From contig CANMKB010000004.1 of assembly GCA_947498415.1 (NCBI GenBank), positions 62,001 through 126,000 on the forward strand: a DNA stretch of 64,000 nt, given 5' to 3'. The notes beneath the pieces were generated by a model. That model was not told the DNA's origin and ran no database searches. It saw only the letters and a program-made list of their open reading frames with translations. Position numbers and translations under genes: made by a program. Position 1 is the first letter of the stretch, and every line of letters begins with the position of its first letter. Positions 18,616-27,734 of the stretch are shown here, one piece after another. This DNA comes from an uncultured Paracoccaceae bacterium (GTDB taxonomy: Bacteria; Pseudomonadota; Alphaproteobacteria; Rhodobacterales; Rhodobacteraceae).

Positions 18616-19284
18616 ATGAGATTTTGGCCTTTGATTTTGGCGATATGTTGGTCGAAGGTCGCCGCGGCTGGGCCATGGTTGGAACCTGCGAACCAAGGGT
18701 TTGTTGCGTTAAGCCAAACGTTGGGGCTTTCATCGATTGATCTGACTCTCAACAACTACAGAGACGTGTATCTGCAGTACGGGCGCGATGCGCAAAGCAC
18801 TGTAGTGATCTCTGCTGGCGTCGAAGGCAAAGCTGATCTGCGCGGCCATTTTTCAGTCAGACGCGCCATAGACGCGGGGCACACGCATCTGAAATTCGCC
18901 TATGAGGTCGGCCTAGGGGCGACCTCATCACTTTCAAACGAGGATCAAATAGACCCATTGCTGCGTTTAGGCCTAAGTGCCGGGCGCGGCTTTCCGATCA
19001 AAAAACAAAACGGTTGGGCCACGGTAGATGCAGAAATGGTGTTACAACCTGCGGGGCCACCCACCGTTAAGTTTGATGGAACCTTTGGCCTCTCGACACC
19101 AAAGGATTGGAAGTGGATGCTGCATGGCACTGTCGAACTTGTGAATAAGGAATGGCACGCCAAATTTGGCCCCTCTGTTGCCATACCTTACTTAAAAAAC
19201 AGACACTTACAGGTGGGCGCTCACTATTCGACCAACCCTGAAACGCAATTTGGAGCGAAACTTAGCCTTTGGCAAAGTTTCTAA
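18616..19284 (+). CDS. Exported protein, probable outer-membrane beta-barrel
   Basis: 222 residues with a short signal peptide (cleavage likely after AAA or AAG, about residue 18). The rest alternates polar and hydrophobic residues in many short strands and ends in Phe (KLSLWQSF), the usual terminal residue of outer-membrane barrels. I do not recognise a named family. It stands alone, divergent from the ABM protein. The barrel assignment is inferred from the pattern. Confidence 0.7.
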   Translation: MRFWPLILAICWSKVAAAGPWLEPANQGFVALSQTLGLSSIDLTLNNYRDVYLQYGRDAQSTVVISAGVEGKADLRGHFSVRRAIDAGHTHLKFAYEVGLGATSSLSNEDQIDPLLRLGLSAGRGFPIKKQNGWATVDAEMVLQPAGPPTVKFDGTFGLSTPKDWKWMLHGTVELVNKEWHAKFGPSVAIPYLKNRHLQVGAHYSTNPETQFGAKLSLWQSF

Positions 19285-19386
19285 GCCGCCAACACTCTTT
19301 GAATTGTTAACAACTTGAGGCATACTTAGCGCAAAAAGAACGGCCAAAGCGCCATGTACCCTCTGAGGCAGAAAAACGAGGCTAAG

Positions 19387-19707
19387 ATGAAGAAACTTTT
19401 GATGAGTGCTGGGCTTGCATTGGCTTTGCTTCCATTGGCACCCGAATTGCCAGAAGCTGGCCCAATCTCTTCGGCATGTGTTAAATCTGATCGCAAGGCC
19501 GCATCACGCCGTCTGTGCAATTGCTTGCAACGCGTCGCAAACGGAGAACTGTCGCGGACCGATCAGCGTCTGGCTGCAACCTTTTTCAAAGATCCACATA
19601 AAGCGCAGGTCATTCGTCAATCTGACCGCCGCTCACACGAGATCTTTTGGAAGCGCTACAAAAACTACGGTCAAACCGCAGCGGCTGTCTGCGCAAGCAA
19701 AGCCTGA
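19387..19707 (+). CDS. Exported protein of unknown function
   Basis: The start at 19387 (MKKLLMSAGLALALLPLAP) has GAGG upstream and gives a clean signal peptide; an earlier in-frame ATG at 19354 would put 11 polar residues before it. The mature part (about 85 residues) is basic with Cys residues in CVKSDRKAASRRLCNCLQRVAN and a C-terminal Cys, so disulphides are likely in the periplasm. No family recognised. Confidence 0.7.
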   Translation: MKKLLMSAGLALALLPLAPELPEAGPISSACVKSDRKAASRRLCNCLQRVANGELSRTDQRLAATFFKDPHKAQVIRQSDRRSHEIFWKRYKNYGQTAAAVCASKA

Positions 19708-19754
19708 GACCAAATCGACCTTTTGATAGCTGAACTGGCCTCATTCATTTTTGT

Positions 19755-19795
19755 TTGACGGCCCGCCCTTAGATTTACTAAATCGAAATCTAAGG
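19755..19795 (+). promoter_or_regulatory. Promoter overlapped by a 10-bp dyad, LysR autoregulation
   Basis: A -35-like TTGACG (19755-19760) and a weak -10 (TAAATC, 19779-19784) flank and overlap an inverted repeat with perfect 10-bp arms CCTTAGATTT (19767-19776) and AAATCTAAGG (19786-19795). The right arm includes most of the ribosome site AAGGAG. A protein on this dyad would block the LysR gene's own promoter. Inferred. Confidence 0.5.
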
Positions 19796-19806
19796 AGATC
19801 GGTGCC

Positions 19807-20772
19807 ATGCTGACCAAAGGTGTAACCTTACGAGGTTTAGAAGTGTTTGAGGCCCTCGCGGACTCAGGGTCTGTGGCGATGGCATCCGAGGCGACGGGGC
19901 TAAGTCAGCCCGCAGTCAGCCAGCAGATTCGTAATTTGGAAACGGCCCTTGGTGTCGATCTGTTGGATCACACAAAACGCCCCATGCAATTGACCCCGGC
20001 CGGTCGAAATTTCTTGAACCGAACGGGCCGCGTGTTGAACGAGTTGCGTTTGGCACAGTCAGAATTGACGGTGATGGACCTGTCTCACCTCAGCACATTG
20101 TCGATGGGTATCATCGACGACTTTGATGATGACATCACCCCACGATTGGTAACAACGCTTGCCGAAAGCCTAACCAAGTGTCGTTTTAAAATGATCACCG
20201 CCTCAAGCCACGAATTGACGGCTGCGATGAAAGATAAACGGCTGCACCTTGGTATCACTGCGTCAACCGGTGAAATGCTGGATGGTGTGATCGAATACCC
20301 TCTCGTGCGCGATCCTTTTATACTGGTGGCCCCCACCGCCATTGCCCCAAAAGGCGCTGATCTGGAAGAGGTGATGCAGACCCTTCCGTTTTTAAGATAC
20401 GAGCGCCAGCAATTGATTTCCCGGCAAATCGATGCTCATCTTTCGCGACTGAAACTTGAGTTTCCCGAGCGGTTTGAAATCGGTAGCCATCTGGCCCTCA
20501 TGGCCTGCGTGTCGCGCGGGATCGGCTGGGCCATCACAACGCCACTCGGATTCATGCGGGCTGTGCGCTTTCATGATCAGGTCACAGCGCACCCGCTGCC
20601 CTTTGCCCAATTTTCGCGGCAAATCTCGCTCTTGGCTGGGTTGGATTGGACAGACCGTGTACCGCGTGATGTGGCGCAAACATTCCGACATCTGGTGCAA
20701 GACAAGGTCATCACCCCGGCCCTGCGCAGCGAGCCGTTCTTACAAAACGAATTCCGAATTTTGGAAGATTGA
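19807..20772 (+). CDS. LysR-family transcriptional regulator
   Basis: 321 residues: winged HTH at about 8-66 (GSVAMASEATGLSQPAVSQQIRNLE) and an effector-binding domain from about 95. The target is not obvious, since the gene on its right runs toward it (low-MW phosphatase, convergent) and that on its left is an unknown exported protein. A long dyad over its promoter suggests autoregulation. The ATG at 19807 follows AAGGAG. Confidence 0.9.
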   Translation: MLTKGVTLRGLEVFEALADSGSVAMASEATGLSQPAVSQQIRNLETALGVDLLDHTKRPMQLTPAGRNFLNRTGRVLNELRLAQSELTVMDLSHLSTLSMGIIDDFDDDITPRLVTTLAESLTKCRFKMITASSHELTAAMKDKRLHLGITASTGEMLDGVIEYPLVRDPFILVAPTAIAPKGADLEEVMQTLPFLRYERQQLISRQIDAHLSRLKLEFPERFEIGSHLALMACVSRGIGWAITTPLGFMRAVRFHDQVTAHPLPFAQFSRQISLLAGLDWTDRVPRDVAQTFRHLVQDKVITPALRSEPFLQNEFRILED

Positions 20773-20820
20773 TTTCACACACAGGCGTAAATCTTCCCAC
20801 CCAATTCGACGGCTGAAGGC

Positions 20821-21252
20821 TTAACCGATCTTTGCCTTAAGGCCCTTTGCGCAGGCCTCGATCAGATCAAGTGCGCCATCAAAGTCGCGCGTATAGTATG
20901 GGTCTGGCACTTCATCCATACCCGCCTCTGGCGCGTAGTCGGTCAAGCGTTTGACCGGGGTGGTATTGCCCTGTGGTCGCAGGCTTTCGATGTCAGCGAT
21001 GTTGCTGTCATCCATCCCAATGATCAGATCAAAGGCTTCAAAGTCATTCGCAGTGAATTGACGGGCCCGAAGATCAGAGAAATCGTAGCCACGGCGCGAC
21101 GCGGCTTCTTGCATCGGCCCATAGGGTGGCTTGCCCACATGCCAAGCCGCGGTGCCAGCGCTGTCTGTCGTTGCCTGCGTCATTTCACGAAACACACCTT
21201 CAGCGGATGGGCTTCGGCAAATATTTCCGAGGCAAACAAACAATACTTTCAT
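20821..21252 (-). CDS. Low molecular weight protein-tyrosine phosphatase
   Basis: The start is placed at 21252 (MKVLFVCLGNICRSP, ribosome site AGGGAG), not at 21279. 143 residues. The P-loop C-x5-R is Cys7-LGNIC-Arg13 followed by SPSAEG, and the general acid is the Asp of DEVPDPYY near residue 120. This compact form resembles the stand-alone cytoplasmic enzymes rather than those tied to exopolysaccharide kinases, and no kinase gene is nearby. It is divergent from the sirtuin gene. Confidence 0.92.
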   Translation of the reverse strand: MKVLFVCLGNICRSPSAEGVFREMTQATTDSAGTAAWHVGKPPYGPMQEAASRRGYDFSDLRARQFTANDFEAFDLIIGMDDSNIADIESLRPQGNTTPVKRLTDYAPEAGMDEVPDPYYTRDFDGALDLIEACAKGLKAKIG

Positions 21253-21336
21253 GACAGCGGCTCCCTTGTGTGTTCTCAATCAGGTGTTAGCCTGAATAGA
21301 AATTCAGAGCCAGCATAAGACACATAAAGGCAAACC

Positions 21337-22029
21337 ATGGGCAATATCGTCATTCTAACCGGGGCGGGCATTTCTGCGGAAAGCGGGCTGGGAACATTTC
21401 GAGATGAAGGCGGTCTTTGGGCACAACACCGGATCGAAGATGTTGCCACGCCCGAGGGGTTTTCCCGCGACCCTGAGCTTGTCCATCGTTTTTATAATGC
21501 ACGGCGGGCACAAGCCTCAGAGGCCACTCCAAACGCCGCACATGAAGCCCTCGCACGGTTAGAGGCGGAACATAAAGGCAATGTACTGATCGTCACCCAA
21601 AATGTGGATGGCTTGCATCAGAAAGCCGGCAGCAAAAACGTCACACATATGCATGGTCAGTTGGATCAAGCGCTGTGTCATTCCTGCGAACATCGCTGGC
21701 CTGCGCCATTAGTAATGCGTAAAACAGATACCTGCCCCAACTGCGCCTCTCCCACGACACGCCCCGATATCGTCTGGTTCGGAGAGATCCCCTACCAAAT
21801 GGAAAAGATTTCAGAGGCCTTGTCGAAAGCTGATGTCTTTGTATCTATTGGCACCTCAGGTGAAGTGTATCCGGCCGCAAATTTTGTTGCAGAAGCAGAC
21901 TATTTTGGGGCGCATACCGTCGAACTCAACTTGGAACCGTCAAGCGGCGCATCGCGATTTTCAGAATGCCGTTTTGGGCCGGCGACACAAGTCGTCCCCG
22001 ATTGGGTTACAGAAGAGCTTGCGCGATAA
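21337..22029 (+). CDS. cobB: NAD-dependent protein deacylase, sirtuin class III
   Basis: Removes acyl groups from protein lysines using NAD. 230 residues: GAGISAESGLGTFRD near the start (NAD site), TQNVDGLHQKAG, catalytic His in HMHGQ, and a zinc site from CHSC and CPNC. Tyr53 and Arg56 (RFYNARRAQ) match the Y-x2-R pair that in SIRT5 and E. coli CobB recognises succinyl and malonyl groups, so desuccinylation is likely. A Nudix gene follows by 26 bp on the same strand and is probably cotranscribed. Confidence 0.93.
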   Translation: MGNIVILTGAGISAESGLGTFRDEGGLWAQHRIEDVATPEGFSRDPELVHRFYNARRAQASEATPNAAHEALARLEAEHKGNVLIVTQNVDGLHQKAGSKNVTHMHGQLDQALCHSCEHRWPAPLVMRKTDTCPNCASPTTRPDIVWFGEIPYQMEKISEALSKADVFVSIGTSGEVYPAANFVAEADYFGAHTVELNLEPSSGASRFSECRFGPATQVVPDWVTEELAR

Positions 22030-22055
22030 CTCAGGCCTATCAAGGAGACAGCAAC

Positions 22056-22529
22056 ATGCATATTTGGCGCCCCGCTGGGAATGTACGCGTAAAAGCTCTT
22101 GGGTTGGCATGGCGCGACAACAGGTTACTTGCGAGCGAGATATATTCCGATGACGGTGCGCTAAAGGGCGTGCGTCCTCTTGGGGGGAGTGTTGAGTTCG
22201 GTGAAACGTGGCGCGACACAATTCTGCGCGAATTCAAAGAAGAGCTGGGCGTGGATGTAACCCCGGTTGGCAAACCGATGGTTGATGAAAACATCTACAA
22301 TCATCACGGAGCATTGGGCCACGAGATCGTCTTTGTGTGTGACGTGATTTTCCCTGATGATGCCTATGTCGGGCAAGATTACATCGAATTTTTCGAAGAC
22401 CAAGGACAGCCCTGTGTCGCCCGGTGGTTTGAAATGGACATGTTTGAAAGCGGAAAGATCGAGCTGTTTCCCAACGGGTTGTTAAACAAGCTTAAGGCGC
22501 GATCAAAATATTCTGACGCCCTTAATTAA
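22056..22529 (+). CDS. Nudix hydrolase
   Basis: The start at 22056 (MHIWRPAGNVRVKALG) has AAGGAG upstream; the longer reading frame from 21966 overlaps cobB and is unlikely. 157 residues. The Nudix box G-x5-E-x7-R-E-x2-E-E-x-G-V is complete at about residues 44-66, giving Mg2+-dependent hydrolysis of a nucleoside diphosphate linked to another group. The substrate is unknown. Position after the NAD-using sirtuin makes an NAD-derived substrate such as ADP-ribose tempting, but that is a guess. Confidence 0.88.
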   Translation: MHIWRPAGNVRVKALGLAWRDNRLLASEIYSDDGALKGVRPLGGSVEFGETWRDTILREFKEELGVDVTPVGKPMVDENIYNHHGALGHEIVFVCDVIFPDDAYVGQDYIEFFEDQGQPCVARWFEMDMFESGKIELFPNGLLNKLKARSKYSDALN

Positions 22530-22555
22530 AAAGCCGGGAGTGTTTCCCGGCTTTC
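22528..22555. terminator. Bidirectional intrinsic terminator
   Basis: Perfect 10-bp stem AAAGCCGGGA/TCCCGGCTTT with a 5-base loop between convergent genes. It ends the Nudix gene on the plus strand and the PCu(A)C gene on the minus strand, where the T run is longer. Confidence 0.88.
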
Positions 22556-22569
22556 TGATGTGCGTGACT

Positions 22570-23112
22570 TTAGTGATGGGCATGGTCGTCTTTTTTACCA
22601 TGTTCCATATCACCATGACCTTTGTGGCCATCATCTTTGTGACCTCCATGATGGCCATCGCCGTGCGCCGCCTTGCGTTCCAGATCCACCGGGATTTCCA
22701 GTTTCATCTCGCCTGCGTTTTCAAAAGTCAGAACAACGTTCACAACATCGCCATGGGCGAGTGGGCCGTTCAGCCCCATAAACATCAGATGATCTCCGCC
22801 ACGTTCCAGCGCGTGTGCACCACCAGCTGGAATGGCGAAGCCTTCTTCCACATGCATCATCTTCATGACGCCGTCACCCATGTCTTTGTGCGTGTGTAAT
22901 TCTGTACGGACAGAAACGTCGCTGGAGACGCCAATCAAACGATCATCGCTGTCGCCCATGTTATTGATAATTAGAAAAGCTGCGCCTGCTTTGGCGGCTT
23001 TAGAAGCAACACGCGCATAGGCGTCTTCGATCATGATTTTGCTGTCGGCAAATACTGGAGTCGAGAATGAGATGACCGCAGCAGCAGCCAGTGTCAGGGA
23101 TTTTAGAGACAT
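22570..23112 (-). CDS. Periplasmic copper chaperone, PCu(A)C family
   Basis: Binds Cu(I) in the periplasm and delivers it, in characterised homologues, to the CuA centre of cytochrome oxidase. 180 residues: signal peptide cleaved after VFA (about 22), then the exact family motif H75-x10-M86-x21-H108-x-M110. The last 31 residues form a tail with ten His plus Asp and Gly, which adds metal-binding capacity. Downstream of, and likely cotranscribed with, the DUF2946-like gene. Confidence 0.93.
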   Translation of the reverse strand: MSLKSLTLAAAAVISFSTPVFADSKIMIEDAYARVASKAAKAGAAFLIINNMGDSDDRLIGVSSDVSVRTELHTHKDMGDGVMKMMHVEEGFAIPAGGAHALERGGDHLMFMGLNGPLAHGDVVNVVLTFENAGEMKLEIPVDLERKAAHGDGHHGGHKDDGHKGHGDMEHGKKDDHAHH

Positions 23113-23142
23113 TGTGTTGGTTTCCTTAGAATGTCGTTGAAA

Positions 23143-23511
23143 CTAAAAAGTGTTTTCGACAACAAAAGGAGGGGCTCGTGCCAATTGACGTGGCAATGTC
23201 GTGTGACGGATCACCGGGCGACGACGATCACGCGCGAGCAGCACATAGCCTTGATCAACACGCACAACATCAACCTCGGCAGAAATCGCCTCGGACAACA
23301 TCAAAGTGAATTCAGGGCAGATATGCGCGGGGCCTGTGGGTTGGCCGTTGGCATCTACCGGCACCATCACCGGCGATGTACCGGTACACAGCTCCATCAT
23401 GCCTGTCGCAGCGGGCATACCCCGTGCAATTGCCATACTATGCCCTGTCAGGGTCAACACTGCGATCAGCAGAATGGCAATGCTATGACGAATCCGGTTC
23501 ATAGGTGGCAT
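23143..23511 (-). CDS. DUF2946-like exported protein
   Basis: Start chosen at 23511 (MPPMNRIRHSIAILLIAVLT); 23502 or a TTG at 23532 are also possible because no clear ribosome site is seen. About 122 residues with an N-terminal hydrophobic segment and the pattern MMELCTGTSPVMVPVDANGQPTG...HICPEFTL, which resembles small proteins annotated DUF2946 beside copper genes in Roseobacter. The two Cys could bind copper. It lies 30 bp upstream of the copper chaperone gene, supporting a role in copper handling (inferred). Confidence 0.7.
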   Translation of the reverse strand: MPPMNRIRHSIAILLIAVLTLTGHSMAIARGMPAATGMMELCTGTSPVMVPVDANGQPTGPAHICPEFTLMLSEAISAEVDVVRVDQGYVLLARDRRRPVIRHTTLPRQLARAPPFVVENTF

Positions 23512-23539
23512 ATAACTTTGCCGATCCAACAATGGAAAG

Positions 23540-23577
23540 CGGCAAAATGAAACAACCCCGCCTGAAGACAGACGGGG
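23540..23577 (-). terminator. Intrinsic terminator of rpmB
   Basis: On the minus strand a 9-bp stem CCCCGTCTG/CAGGCGGGG (one G-U pair) with a TCTT loop, followed by a T-rich TTGTTTCATTTT tail. It lies 36 bp after the rpmB stop. Confidence 0.85.
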
Positions 23578-23612
23578 CCTTTATCACTGTCCAGTGACTT
23601 AGAACGTCGCGA

Positions 23613-23903
23613 TTAGGCTTGAGCAGCCTGTGCTTTCGCGATTTCTTTTTTGATTTTCAGAGCGTTGTTTGACAGCTCTACATCCTTGGACTTTGCAAGG
23701 AATGCGTCAAGACCACCACGGTGATCAACTGTGCGCAATGCAGCCGCTGAGATGCGCAGCTTGAAGCCACGGTTCAGGGTCTCAGATTGCAGCGTCACGT
23801 CGTTCAGGTTCGGCAGGAAACGACGCTTAGTTTTGTTGTTGGCATGGCTGACATTGTTGCCAGACATCGGGCCTTTTCCGGTCAGTTCGCAACGGCGCGA
23901 CAT
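23613..23903 (-). CDS. rpmB: 50S ribosomal protein L28
   Basis: 96 residues: [33 protein letters not shown] is the invariant L28 start, followed by the alphaproteobacterial-length C-terminal helix rich in Lys and Ala. It carries a single Cys5 rather than the Cys4 zinc site. It stands alone with its own terminator. Confidence 0.97.
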   Translation of the reverse strand: MSRRCELTGKGPMSGNNVSHANNKTKRRFLPNLNDVTLQSETLNRGFKLRISAAALRTVDHRGGLDAFLAKSKDVELSNNALKIKKEIAKAQAAQA

Positions 23904-24065
23904 AGGATCATCCTCGTTTTACGGTCCACGGGGAACTAGACCCCGATAAAGCAAAAAGGCGCCGCCACGGGCAGCACCCAGAATTTCGTTGGGCGTCTTT
24001 AGGCCTGAAATGGAATGAGGTCAAGTGATTCACGACAAGGAAATGACAATCCGACTCGGAAATCC

Positions 24066-25067
24066 CTATTTTTCCTCTGCTCCCGCCTTAAGCCTTAGTT
24101 TCAACCCTTTCAACACTTGTTCGGCTGCGGCCGTGGGGCTGGCCTGCCCTTTCGAAACAGCCTGTGACAATTCGGCAATCTCGCGACGTGCCTCAACACT
24201 TTCTAGCTGCGCAAGAACCCCTTGGCGCAGTTCTTCCATAAACCAATAATGGGCCTGACGTGCGCGGCGGCTCTCCCAATGCCCTTCGGATTGACGCCAC
24301 TTGCACAGCGTTTCCATTTCGCCCCAAGCATCAATCAGCCCTTTTTCCTCAAGCGCAGACACCGTCATCGCCTTTGGAAAGGTCTCTGGGTCTTGTGGGC
24401 GCTTGCGCAACAGGCGCAGGGCCCCTGCATAATCGGCACAGGTGCGGGTTGCGGTGGCCTTAAGATCACCATCAGCCTTGTTCACAAGGATGAGGTCCGC
24501 CATCTCCATGATCCCGCGCTTAACGCCTTGCAGCTCGTCCCCTCCGGCGGGGGCAAGTAACAACAGGAACAGGTCAGACATCTCGGCCACAACCGTCTCA
24601 GATTGCCCAACACCGACAGTTTCTATCAGCACAACATCAAACCCTGCGGCTTCACACAGCGCAACAGCCTCGCGCGTGCGACGTGCAACGCCGCCTAGAT
24701 GGGATTGGCTTGGCGATGGGCGAATAAAAGCGTTTTTGTCACGACTTAGGCGTTCCATCCGGGTTTTATCGCCCAAAATTGATCCACCGGAGCGCGTCGA
24801 AGAGGGATCAACAGCCAATACAGCCACGCGCTTTCCTTGCGTGGTCAGAAATACACCGAAACTTTCGATAAAGGTCGATTTCCCGACGCCCGGCGTTCCA
24901 GACAGCCCAATGCGCAAAGCCTCTTTGCCATTGTCACGCAGCTGGTCCAATAACTCCGCCGCCTGCGCACGGTGATCAGAGCGCCCACTTTCCACGAGTG
25001 TGATCGCGCGTGCCAAAGCGCGGCGGTCCTGCTTCAAAATCCTATCGCGCAACTCTGCAATATTCAT
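24066..25067 (-). CDS. meaB: Methylmalonyl-CoA mutase-associated GTPase MeaB
   Basis: A G3E-family GTPase that guards the B12 cofactor of methylmalonyl-CoA mutase. 333 residues: P-loop GTPGVGKS at about 57-64, switch region [31 protein letters not shown] and the guanine-specifying NKAD. The mutase is not in the window; the epimerase of the same pathway lies at 46.0-46.4 kb. Divergent from hrpB. Older annotations call this family ArgK. Confidence 0.94.
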   Translation of the reverse strand: MNIAELRDRILKQDRRALARAITLVESGRSDHRAQAAELLDQLRDNGKEALRIGLSGTPGVGKSTFIESFGVFLTTQGKRVAVLAVDPSSTRSGGSILGDKTRMERLSRDKNAFIRPSPSQSHLGGVARRTREAVALCEAAGFDVVLIETVGVGQSETVVAEMSDLFLLLLAPAGGDELQGVKRGIMEMADLILVNKADGDLKATATRTCADYAGALRLLRKRPQDPETFPKAMTVSALEEKGLIDAWGEMETLCKWRQSEGHWESRRARQAHYWFMEELRQGVLAQLESVEARREIAELSQAVSKGQASPTAAAEQVLKGLKLRLKAGAEEK

Positions 25068-25229
25068 GGCATAGCCCTTTTGCCCAACTTTGGTTCAAAG
25101 TCATGCCCTGCCCTTCGCTGCTTTGTCTAGGGGCAACGCTACGCCACACAGGTAAGATCCTGCATCAACAGCCCAATTCATGGTGGCTAAACCTCTTTAC
25201 CCGCCCGCAGGCTTGGCGGATAAGACAGC

Positions 25230-27668
25230 ATGTCGAAATTGCCCATCCACAACGCCCTGCCTGATCTCATCACCGCCCTGAAATCTGCGGGACGTGCTGT
25301 GCTGCAAGCCCCACCGGGGGCCGGTAAAACAACGGTTGTGCCATTGGCGATGTGTGACGCAAACCTGACGCCCGGCAAAATCATTATGCTTGAGCCACGG
25401 CGCTTGGCAGCCCGTGCGGCCGCAGAACGCATGGCGCAAACCCTTGGCGAACGTACGGGTGAGACTGTGGGCTATCGCATACGGGGCGAGGCCAAAACCT
25501 CGGCAAAAACAAAGATCGAAGTTGTGACCGAAGGCATTCTGACAAGAATGATCCAATCAGACCCAGAGCTGTCTGGTGTGGGTGCTGTGATCTTTGACGA
25601 ATTCCACGAACGGTCACTTAACGCTGATCTTGGTCTGGCGCTCTGTCTCGAAGTGGCCTCTGCCCTGCGTGATGATCTTATTTTGCTTGCCATGTCGGCG
25701 ACCCTCGATGCAGAGCCAGTCGCTGCCTTGATGGGGGATGTGCCAGTGATCACCTCAGCCGGACGAAGCTTTCCGGTTGAAACACGTTGGCTTGATAAAC
25801 CTCTGCGCAAAGACGAACGGCTCGAACATGCAACCGCGCGACTTATTGAACAGGCTGTCGGTGAAACCAAGGGCGGTGTGCTGGTGTTTCTTCCCGGAGA
25901 GGGTGAAATTCGGCGTGTGGCGTCCGCACTTAGGCTTCCCTCTGACTGTCATGTCCACACATTGTTTGGTGCGATGGATTTCAAAGCACAGCGGGCCGCG
26001 ATCCAACCTGCTGAACAGGGCCGCAAGATCGTTTTGGCAACCTCCATTGCAGAAACGTCCCTTACCATTCAAGACATACGTATTGTTGTCGATGCAGGGC
26101 GCGCACGCAGAGCACGGTTTGATCCAGGCTCAGGCATGTCACGCCTCGTGACAGAACGCGTTACCAAAGCAGAGGCCACACAGCGACAAGGCCGCGCCGG
26201 GCGAGTTGCCGAGGGCACATGCTATCGTCTTTGGACCAAAGGAGAGGAAGGTGCGCTCGCTGCCTTCCCGCCAGCAGAGATCGAAGCCGCTGATCTGACA
26301 GGCTTGGCGCTGGAACTGGCCGTATGGGGTGCACAGCCAGATGATCTGCCGTTTTTAACACCCCCACCGCCGGGTACATTGGCCGAAGCAACGGCGTTGT
26401 TGCAAATGTTAGGTGCCCTTGATGCACAGGGACGGATCACCCCACACGGCAAAGCCATTGCGCGACAACCGCTTCACCCTCGTCTTGCCCATATGCTTAC
26501 GCTTGCTGGCTCTGAGGCCGCATTGTTGGCGGCCTTACTCGCCGCACGTGATCCATTGTCTCGCAACGCCCCATGTGATCTGGCGCTGCGGATCGAAGCG
26601 CTGACTGATCTGCAACGTTTCCATGATCAACGCCCTTTCCGGGCCAATCGCGGCGCGGTGCAAAGCATCCGCGATGAGGCCAAACGGCTGAAACGCACTA
26701 CCTCTGGCGATGGATCGTATTCATTCGGGGAAATGGCCGCATTGGCCTACCCAGACCGGATCGGATTGCGACGCAAAGGCACAGCGGCCCGGTTTGTGCT
26801 GTCCGGTGGGAAAGGGGCTGTATTGCCTGACGACGATACGCTGGCCGCAACCCGCCTAATCGTCGCCACAGATTTAGACGGCAACCCGCGCGAGGCGCGC
26901 ATACGTCAGGCCGTCGCCCTATCAGACAGCGAACTGCGGGGATTGTACGGCGATCAGATCGTCTGGAACACTCAATGCCAATGGTCCAAGCGTGAGGCCC
27001 GCGTTGAGGCACGGCGCCAAGAGTGCTTTGGCGCACTCGTGCTCGAAGACCGAATCTGGAAAGACGCCCCTCGGGAAGACATTGCGTTGGCGATGCTGGA
27101 GGGCATGCGTGAGATCGGGCTTTTTCCCAGCGCCGCGGCCAAACGGTTTATCGCACGTGTGCAGCTAGCCCGAGATGCAGGACACGATCTGCCGAACATG
27201 TCTGACGACGCATTGATGTGCACGTTAGAGACATGGCTTTTGCCGCATATCGGCGGGATAAAAACCGCAGAGCAATGGCGCAAGTTTGATATTCTTGATG
27301 CGCTACGGGCGATGCTTGATTGGCCGCAAATGCAAAACCTTGATCGCCTTGCCCCAGCGCATTTCACAACACCGTTGAACCGCCAAATTCCGATCGACTA
27401 TTCAGGTGAACACCCCGAGATCACACTGCGTTTACAGGAAATGTTTGGTCAAACCTCCCATCCTTTGGTGGGCAAAACCCCATTGCGTGTGACCTTGCTT
27501 TCCCCGGGCCAAAAGCCCGTGCAAACCACAATGGACATTCCCGGCTTTTGGAAAAATTCTTATGCGGATGTCAGAAAAGACATGCGTGGGCGCTATCCCA
27601 AACACCCTTGGCCCGAAGACCCCACACAAGCTGACCCAACGCTTCGCGCCAAACGCCGAGGCACTTAG
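25230..27668 (+). CDS. hrpB: ATP-dependent RNA helicase HrpB
   Basis: 812 residues, standard for the DEAH-box HrpB family: motif I GAGKTT at about 30-35, motif II DEFH at about 123-126, SAT motif near 155, RQGRAGRV motif VI, and the HrpB-specific C-terminal half with DLDG, WKDAPRED and the final NSYADVRKDMRGRYPKHPWPEDP. RNA targets of HrpB are poorly known. Convergent with gnd, with about 65 bp between. Confidence 0.95.
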   Translation: MSKLPIHNALPDLITALKSAGRAVLQAPPGAGKTTVVPLAMCDANLTPGKIIMLEPRRLAARAAAERMAQTLGERTGETVGYRIRGEAKTSAKTKIEVVTEGILTRMIQSDPELSGVGAVIFDEFHERSLNADLGLALCLEVASALRDDLILLAMSATLDAEPVAALMGDVPVITSAGRSFPVETRWLDKPLRKDERLEHATARLIEQAVGETKGGVLVFLPGEGEIRRVASALRLPSDCHVHTLFGAMDFKAQRAAIQPAEQGRKIVLATSIAETSLTIQDIRIVVDAGRARRARFDPGSGMSRLVTERVTKAEATQRQGRAGRVAEGTCYRLWTKGEEGALAAFPPAEIEAADLTGLALELAVWGAQPDDLPFLTPPPPGTLAEATALLQMLGALDAQGRITPHGKAIARQPLHPRLAHMLTLAGSEAALLAALLAARDPLSRNAPCDLALRIEALTDLQRFHDQRPFRANRGAVQSIRDEAKRLKRTTSGDGSYSFGEMAALAYPDRIGLRRKGTAARFVLSGGKGAVLPDDDTLAATRLIVATDLDGNPREARIRQAVALSDSELRGLYGDQIVWNTQCQWSKREARVEARRQECFGALVLEDRIWKDAPREDIALAMLEGMREIGLFPSAAAKRFIARVQLARDAGHDLPNMSDDALMCTLETWLLPHIGGIKTAEQWRKFDILDALRAMLDWPQMQNLDRLAPAHFTTPLNRQIPIDYSGEHPEITLRLQEMFGQTSHPLVGKTPLRVTLLSPGQKPVQTTMDIPGFWKNSYADVRKDMRGRYPKHPWPEDPTQADPTLRAKRRGT

Positions 27669-27734
27669 GACTTCAGACTTTTGGTCAAGCGGCATTCACA
27701 TATCTGGGTGCCGCAGGCACACCGCTGAACAGCG

